Source: Phycisphaerae bacterium
Lineage (GTDB): Bacteria > Planctomycetota > Phycisphaerae > UBA1845
NCBI GenBank assembly: GCA_013360585.1
Contig: JABWBH010000036.1
Coordinates: forward strand, 1 to 47,927
Direction: 5' to 3'
DNA: 47,927 nt
Below are positions 44,684 through 47,927 of the stretch, piece by piece (position 1 is the stretch's first letter; each line of letters begins with the position of its first letter). The translations under genes and the position numbers were made by a program. The notes beneath the pieces were generated by a model. That model ran no database searches, was not told the origin of the DNA, and was given only the letters and a program-made list of their open reading frames with translations.

Positions 44684-44744
44684 CGGACCTCCGGTCCGCA
44701 CGCGCATCCCCTGGATCACCCCGGATCGCGGACCTGCGGTCCGC
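44684..44744. repeat. Two GGACC-type palindromes upstream of the permease
   Basis: CGGACC-TCC-GGTCCG (44684-44698) and GCGGACC-TGC-GGTCCGC (44728-44744). They lie between the ABC permease (starts 44670) and the ATPase. The 367-base gap 44671-45037 otherwise contains a degenerate direct repeat (44780-44880) and a longer palindrome at 44979-45010. Confidence 0.7.
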
Positions 44745-44779
44745 ACACTCCAACGCTCCGCGCTGATCTCGTAAAACGA

Positions 44780-44880
44780 GGTCTCAAAACCGAACCACGC
44801 CCGCCCTGGACGTCGCGCAGCGAGGTTAAGGGTCAGGAACCCTTCTGGCTCCCTCCGCTCCGAGAGGGTTGAACCCGCGT
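44780..44880 (+). repeat. Degenerate direct repeat, left copy (flanks ABC ATPase gene)
   Basis: The run of words CGAACC, CGCCCGCC, GACGTCGCGCAGC, AAGG/GAGG, CTTCT, CTCCG and AACCCGCGTC matches 46014-46110 in order and direction. It lies just downstream of the ATPase gene (45038-45973), while the other copy lies just upstream. Confidence 0.55.
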
Positions 44881-44978
44881 CCAACCCGGCAATACAGGAT
44901 ACCAGAGTCTATCCCGGACCCGATCGATCGTACTCTGCAAGATGACCACGTCGGACGAAACTCCCCGGAACCCGAGGC

Positions 44979-45010
44979 TCCGCGCGACCTGAAGGTCGAC
45001 CTGAAGGTCG
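44979..45010. repeat. Nested palindrome (CGCGACCT..AGGTCGCG)
   Basis: CGCGACCT and AGGTCGCG arms close a longer symmetric unit with a central GGTCGACC. Position immediately 3' of the ATPase stop. Confidence 0.55.
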
Positions 45011-45037
45011 CGGCTCGCTTTGCGATGCGGCGAAGCG

Positions 45038-45973
45038 CTAATCCACCTGCCGCAACCCCGAGCGCAGGTACGCTTCCTCGAGACCTTCACGCAACGGATG
45101 AAACGACGACACCCGCAAACCCTCGCGCACCAGTTCCGCCAGCAACGCCGCCGCCGCCTCGTCGCCATCGTGATATTCGAACGTCACCGCGCCGTCGGTT
45201 CCGCGCACGTCCGTGATCTCCGGCCACGCCGCCAACCGGTCAGCGCAGCCCTCCACGCCGCCGACGCACCGGATCGCGTAGCGCCGCCGCCCCTCGGTGT
45301 CCCCGTGCAGCGCGTGTGTCGGACCGAAGCGGATCAACCGGCCGTGCTCGAGGATCGCGATGTGCGTCGAGACGGCCTCGAGGTCCGTCAGAATGTGCGA
45401 CGACACGATCATCGCACATCCCTGGTTCCGCAGACTGGCGAGGACGCCGCGCAACTGCACTCGCCCCGCCGGGTCCAGCCCGGTCAGCGGCTCGTCCAGC
45501 AGCAGCACGTGCGGGTTGGGCAGGAACGTCCGCGCCAGCGTCACGCGCTGCCTCATCCCGCGCGACAACTGACCAATGCGCACGTCGCGCTTGTCCTCCA
45601 GCCAGAGATGCTCCAGCCAGAAGTCGATGCGCTCCTCGGCCTCCTGACGGTCGAGCTGGTACGAAAGGGCGACAAACCGCAGAAACGTCACCAGACTGAT
45701 GTCCTCGTACGCCGGCGGCGAATCCGGGGCGAAACCCACTTCGCGGCGAACGTCCACGTCTTTGCCGAGCACCGGTTTGTTCATCACCCGCGCTTCGCCG
45801 CGCGTCGGGCTCATCAGACCGGCGAGCACGCGCATCAGCGTGGTCTTGCCCGCGCCGTTGGGCCCGACCAGACCCAGAAGCTGCCCGCCTTCCAGTGAAA
45901 ACGACACGTCGTTGACCGCCACCAGCGGCCCGTACTCGACGCGAACCTGATCCGCCGTCAGCAGCGTGGACAT
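45038..45973 (-). CDS. ABC transporter ATP-binding protein
   Basis: The 311-residue ATPase has LLGLVGPNGAGKTTLMRVL (Walker A, about 34-52), the signature LSRGMRQRVTLAR, Walker B HVLLLDEPLTGLDP and the H-loop VSSHILTDLEAV. Residues after about 220 form a C-terminal regulatory-type extension (YAIRCVGGVEGCADRLAAW), common in ABC-2 exporter ATPases. It powers the membrane protein encoded next downstream (43159-44670); together they form an ABC-2 exporter of unknown substrate. Diverged direct repeats flank the gene on both sides (44780-44880 and 46014-46110). Confidence 0.93.
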   Translation of the reverse strand: MSTLLTADQVRVEYGPLVAVNDVSFSLEGGQLLGLVGPNGAGKTTLMRVLAGLMSPTRGEARVMNKPVLGKDVDVRREVGFAPDSPPAYEDISLVTFLRFVALSYQLDRQEAEERIDFWLEHLWLEDKRDVRIGQLSRGMRQRVTLARTFLPNPHVLLLDEPLTGLDPAGRVQLRGVLASLRNQGCAMIVSSHILTDLEAVSTHIAILEHGRLIRFGPTHALHGDTEGRRRYAIRCVGGVEGCADRLAAWPEITDVRGTDGAVTFEYHDGDEAAAALLAELVREGLRVSSFHPLREGLEEAYLRSGLRQVD

Positions 45974-46013
45974 CGGCTCATTCCACCGCGCGTTCCGAAC
46001 CTGCTCGCACCCG

Positions 46014-46110
46014 CAAAAAACGAACCGCGCCCGCCGCCCTTGACGTCGCGCAGCAAGGTCAAGAATGCGGTCTTCTTTCGCGCTTCTCCGAAGGTTTTGA
46101 AACCGCGTCT
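46014..46110 (+). repeat. Degenerate direct repeat, right copy
   Basis: This is the same ordered word series as 44780-44880 (CGAACCGCGCCCGCC, GACGTCGCGCAGC, AAGGTCAAG, CTTCTCCG, GAAACCGCGTC). It ends about 100 bases before the tRNA-Ser gene. Confidence 0.55.
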
Positions 46111-46211
46111 ATGTCGCCCCGCGCGCCGCAGAGGCGCTGGGGAGGCGCTTACGACGCCCGCGCCTCCATCTTACGAGACCACTCTGAAGAATGCGGGGCG
46201 CCGAAACGGCA

Positions 46212-46298
46212 CGGAGAGGGGGGGATTCGAACCCCCGGTGCAGTTGCCCGCACACTGGTTTTCGAAACCAGCCCGATCAGCCGCTCCGGCACCTCTCC
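46212..46298 (-). tRNA. tRNA-Ser(CGA)
   Basis: On the - strand the 87-base sequence folds as a type II tRNA. The 7-base acceptor stem is GGAGAGG (46298-46292) with CCTCTCC (46219-46213) and discriminator G. The anticodon stem CTGGT/ACCAG holds the loop TTCGAAA with anticodon CGA (codon UCG), a long variable arm follows, and the T arm contains GTTCGAATC. CCA is not encoded. The long variable arm with a CGA anticodon identifies serine. Confidence 0.95.
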
Positions 46299-46341
46299 TT
46301 GAACGCCATTCCGGTCGGCCTCGCCGGTGACCGGGCGGCGG

Positions 46342-46370
46342 ATTCTGCGACGCCCGGACTCTGAAGTCAA
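46342..46370 (-). promoter_or_regulatory. Sigma70-like promoter of the tRNA-Ser gene
   Basis: On the - strand TTGACT (46370-46365), a 17-base spacer and CAGAAT (46347-46342). Transcription would start near 46335, about 37 bases before the tRNA. Confidence 0.5.
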
Positions 46371-46392
46371 GCCGCCGCGCCGCCCCCGTGGC

Positions 46393-46573
46393 TTCAGCAC
46401 ACCTGAGTCTCCATCTGACTCCGGTTGCAGGGTGTTGGAATCGCATGAACTTACCTATCGCGATCCTGCGGGGAGGGAGCGACGGGAGGTGTTGTCCCCG
46501 GGACGATCTTCCGGCGGTCTTAGCCCCGGAGAATCATCTGAAAGTCTCGGCCCCGGAGGATCATCCGGAAGTC
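46393..46573 (+). repeat. Dispersed repeat, block A, copy 2
   Basis: This holds the same ordered words as 8320-8482 but on the + strand, with three 27-base units (ATCATCCGGAAGTC and related) instead of two. In this copy a spacer of about 100 bases with the palindrome 46607-46636 separates it from block B. Confidence 0.8.
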
Positions 46574-46606
46574 TAAATCAAGATTCACGAATGTGGAGCG
46601 CCCTCC

Positions 46607-46636
46607 GAGCCGCGGGCTTCAGCCCGCGCGAACGCT
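46607..46636. repeat. Palindromic repeat, copy 2 (GCGGGCTTCAGCCCGC)
   Basis: 29 of 30 bases match 42797-42826; the difference (TTC against TTT) is in the loop. Confidence 0.75.
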
Positions 46637-46672
46637 CGTTTCGCAGCGCGCCGCGGAACCGAGAATGACGAT

Positions 46673-46780
46673 AGCCCCGGCAGGGGCGCTGGAAAACAGC
46701 CCCGCCCGCCAGGGCTGGGGAAGCCCGCGCGGGGAAAGCGAAGTCCCGGAGGGACGGAAGAAGCCCGCAAGGACGCCAGC
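46673..46780 (+). repeat. Dispersed repeat, block B, copy 2
   Basis: It shares GGAAAACAGCCC, CCGCCAGGGCTGG, GTCCCGGAGGGAC and a following A/G-rich end with 8231-8319 (inverted). The block continues in a mirror-like GTCCCTCCGGGAC at about 46803-46815. A further block A fragment lies at 46906-46965 on the - strand. No gene is seen from 46300 to 47040. Confidence 0.7.
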
Positions 46781-46905
46781 CCGCCGCACCGCCGCTCAGC
46801 GGTCCCTCCGGGACTTCCGGTATCCGATGCCCCGCTCCTCTCGGATGCCCCTCCGCGGCACACACGGACGCCTCTCCGGGACGTCAAGAGCGAGCTGCGT
46901 CGCAT

Positions 46906-46965
46906 CCTCAAGACCCCCCAGGCGATGCGCACCGGAGTCAGAGAGAGACTCAGGTCAGCACATTC
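46906..46965 (-). repeat. Dispersed repeat, block A, partial copy 3
   Basis: On the - strand the beginning of block A recurs: GACCTGAGTCTC, TCTGACTCCGG and a following GCGCATCGCC. The remainder of the block is missing here. Confidence 0.5.
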
Positions 46966-47039
46966 GCGCTCCACCGGGCAGGTTTCGTGAGGCGAAGTGA
47001 AACCCTTAACTGCGCCGCGGCAAAGGCGAGGCACTTATT

Positions 47040-47445
47040 TGGCTCAGACGCCGCCGGAGGGCGACGACTTCAAAGTCCGCCGGTTCAGCCCGAAGCGGGC
47101 GAGGTATTTGCGGAGACGGTCCGCATCGTTCGACGGGCCCGCGAGGCACCGAAGAGGCGACGGTCGGCAGTGGAAAGCGTGGGGGATTCGCGGCAGACCT
47201 GAGCGACGTGGGCAAGCTGAACGAGATCGAACTCATCGATCGCCTTGGCTCGCTCCCCGAGAAGCTCCTGAAGCGCGGTCGCGCGTCGCCCCGGTGAAAG
47301 CGCCTCGCTTATGACCGAAGAGCGCAGACATCGCCCCGTCGCCGCGGATCGTCGCGCAATTGACATCGACGAACGAACCCGAGCCTTCGCGCCGCGACTT
47401 CTTCGATTCGTAAAGACGCGGCGCGCTGATGAGCATCGCTCGCAC
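47040..47445 (-). pseudogene. rtcR: Relic of rtcR, sigma-54-type activator of RNA repair
   Basis: On the - strand two pieces of RtcR survive. First piece (47445 to about 47290): SKKSRREGSGSFVDVNCAT, IRGDGAMSALFGHKRGAFTG, which matches the AAA+ region around the GAFTGA loop of sigma-54 activators and the RtcR-specific VNCATLRGD block. Second piece (about 47270-47040): DEFDLVQLAHVAQVCRESPT, LSTADRRLFGASRARRT, then in another frame DADRLRKYLARFGL, the C-terminal RtcR signature. The roughly 150-250 residues between (Walker B, sensor) are missing, and a frameshift divides the C-terminal signature, so the gene is dead. No rtcA or rtcB gene is in the window. Confidence 0.8.
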
Positions 47446-47453
47446 GGGATGAA

Positions 47454-47496
47454 CGAAACAAACCGACCCCGCTGGTGCGTGACCAGCGGGGTCGGT
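47454..47496 (-). terminator. Rho-independent terminator after the cysteine-rich gene
   Basis: A perfect 15-base stem (ACCGACCCCGCTGGT with ACCAGCGGGGTCGGT, 47462-47476 with 47482-47496) surrounds a 5-base loop. On the - strand it is followed by TTTGTTTC (47461-47454). It stands about 70 bases after the stop of the gene at 47565. Confidence 0.85.
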
Positions 47497-47564
47497 GATT
47501 CAGACCTTACTCATTTGCGAAGGACGAGTCCGACGCAAACTGAGCAAACCTTGCTCAAGCCAAC

Positions 47565-47927
47565 TCACGGGCAGTTGACCGCACGGCTCAGACCGCACGT
47601 CGGGACGGACACGTTGCCGCTGACCGACGGGCACTCCTTGGCCTTCGCCTTGCCGCGGTTGTTCGCCGCGGTCTGGACGCACTGGCCGCTCGGAAGCTGG
47701 ATGCCGTACACGGCGCCCGGCGTGGCGTTCTTCAGGACGCCCTTGACCTGGCAACCGCAGCCCTTCGCACGGGCCGAAGCCTTGAGGCTCTCGTTTCCGT
47801 TGCAGCCATCGCTGGCGCAGCTGCCGCCGCCGCCGCAGTTGTCCGTGCCGTCACCGAACGACTGGGACGCACCCAGCGGATCCGGGCACAGGCCGTACGC
47901 ATAGCTGTAGCACTCTTCCGCCTGATA
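47565..47927 (-). CDS. Cysteine-rich protein, C-terminal part
   Basis: On the - strand the frame is open from the window edge to TGA at 47567-47565, giving 120 residues of a larger protein that starts outside. It holds eleven cysteines with small and polar residues between them (EECYSYAYGLCPDP, DNCGGGGSCASDGCNGN, KGCGCQVKGVLKN, SGQCVQTAANN, KECPSVSGN, PTCGLSRAVNCP), a pattern of disulfide-rich extracytoplasmic proteins. A GGGG stretch links two halves. I do not recognise a family. The gene is followed by a strong terminator, so it is likely a well-expressed, separate transcript. Subcellular location is inference. Confidence 0.7.
   Translation of the reverse strand, partial: YQAEECYSYAYGLCPDPLGASQSFGDGTDNCGGGGSCASDGCNGNESLKASARAKGCGCQVKGVLKNATPGAVYGIQLPSGQCVQTAANNRGKAKAKECPSVSGNVSVPTCGLSRAVNCP

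Noticed and set aside
44831-44880. Terminator or attenuator between ATPase and permease (GGGTCAGGAACCC / CTCCGAGAGGG)
   Set aside because: Stems are short, mismatched and without a T run in either direction; the region is better explained as part of the direct repeat.
46327-46668. Possible 113-codon + strand gene near the tRNA
   Set aside because: It runs from the tRNA promoter through repeat block A and has no ribosome site; the similarity to the frame at 8082-8447 is due to the repeat.
1-47927. CRISPR array
   Set aside because: No series of regularly spaced identical repeats with unique spacers was seen; the 27-base units in block A are adjacent and degenerate.

Overview
The window is a GC-rich bacterial chromosomal segment with long dense operons, many 4-base start/stop overlaps and intergenic gaps filled with short palindromes and larger dispersed repeats. 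The gene content (tandem DUF1080 protein, sulfatase-like and sulfotransferase genes, SPFH protein paired with an Arc-like protein, a DUF1080-type secreted protein, repeat-filled gaps) suggests a planctomycete-like bacterium. That is an inference from gene content, not from a marker gene.

Left end (1-8 kb). A partial + strand gene with a carboxypeptidase-regulatory-like fold runs directly, near 440-490, into the middle of a - strand pyruvate dehydrogenase E2 gene. This is either a real rearrangement or an assembly chimera. To its right lie E1 beta and E1 alpha of the same - strand operon (order of transcription: E1 alpha, E1 beta, E2), with a sigma70-like promoter and a TTG start. Then come a thioredoxin-gamma-glutamyltransferase fusion, an SPFH/Arc pair behind a good sigma70-like promoter, and a convergent heptosyltransferase-like gene.

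Centre (8.6-34.8 kb). After a repeat-filled gap and a PhnD-like lipoprotein, an almost continuous + strand block encodes a Wzx/Wzy-type exopolysaccharide pathway. It contains a heparinase-like lyase, a nucleotidyltransferase-like left-handed-helix protein, a Wzz/BY-kinase, a nucleotidyltransferase-like/left-handed-helix/phosphoglycosyl transferase fusion, a Wza-like lipoprotein, an alpha/alpha-barrel-like protein, a WecG-type transferase, two methyltransferases, a sulfotransferase, a flippase, an alkaline-phosphatase-superfamily (sulfatase-like) enzyme, three GT4 glycosyltransferases, a deacetylase-like protein, a CapK/PaaK-like enzyme and an O-antigen polymerase/ligase. Read together, the polymer is started on undecaprenyl phosphate by the fusion protein, extended by GT4/WecG enzymes, sulfated and methylated, flipped by Wzx, polymerised by Wzy under Wzz control, exported through Wza and remodelled by the lyase.

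Right part (35-46 kb) is housekeeping: an HU-like protein with a strong terminator, a UvrD/Rep helicase (- strand), and a translationally coupled operon lipA-tmk-holB-hypothetical followed by a secreted tandem DUF1080 protein. A two-gene ABC-2 transporter (- strand) and a tRNA-Ser(CGA) follow.

The right end (46.3-47.9 kb) is a decay zone. It holds copies of a dispersed repeat also present in inverted orientation at 8.2-8.5 kb, a deleted and frameshifted relic of the RNA-repair regulator rtcR, and, behind a perfect 15-bp-stem terminator, the C-terminus of a cysteine-rich protein.
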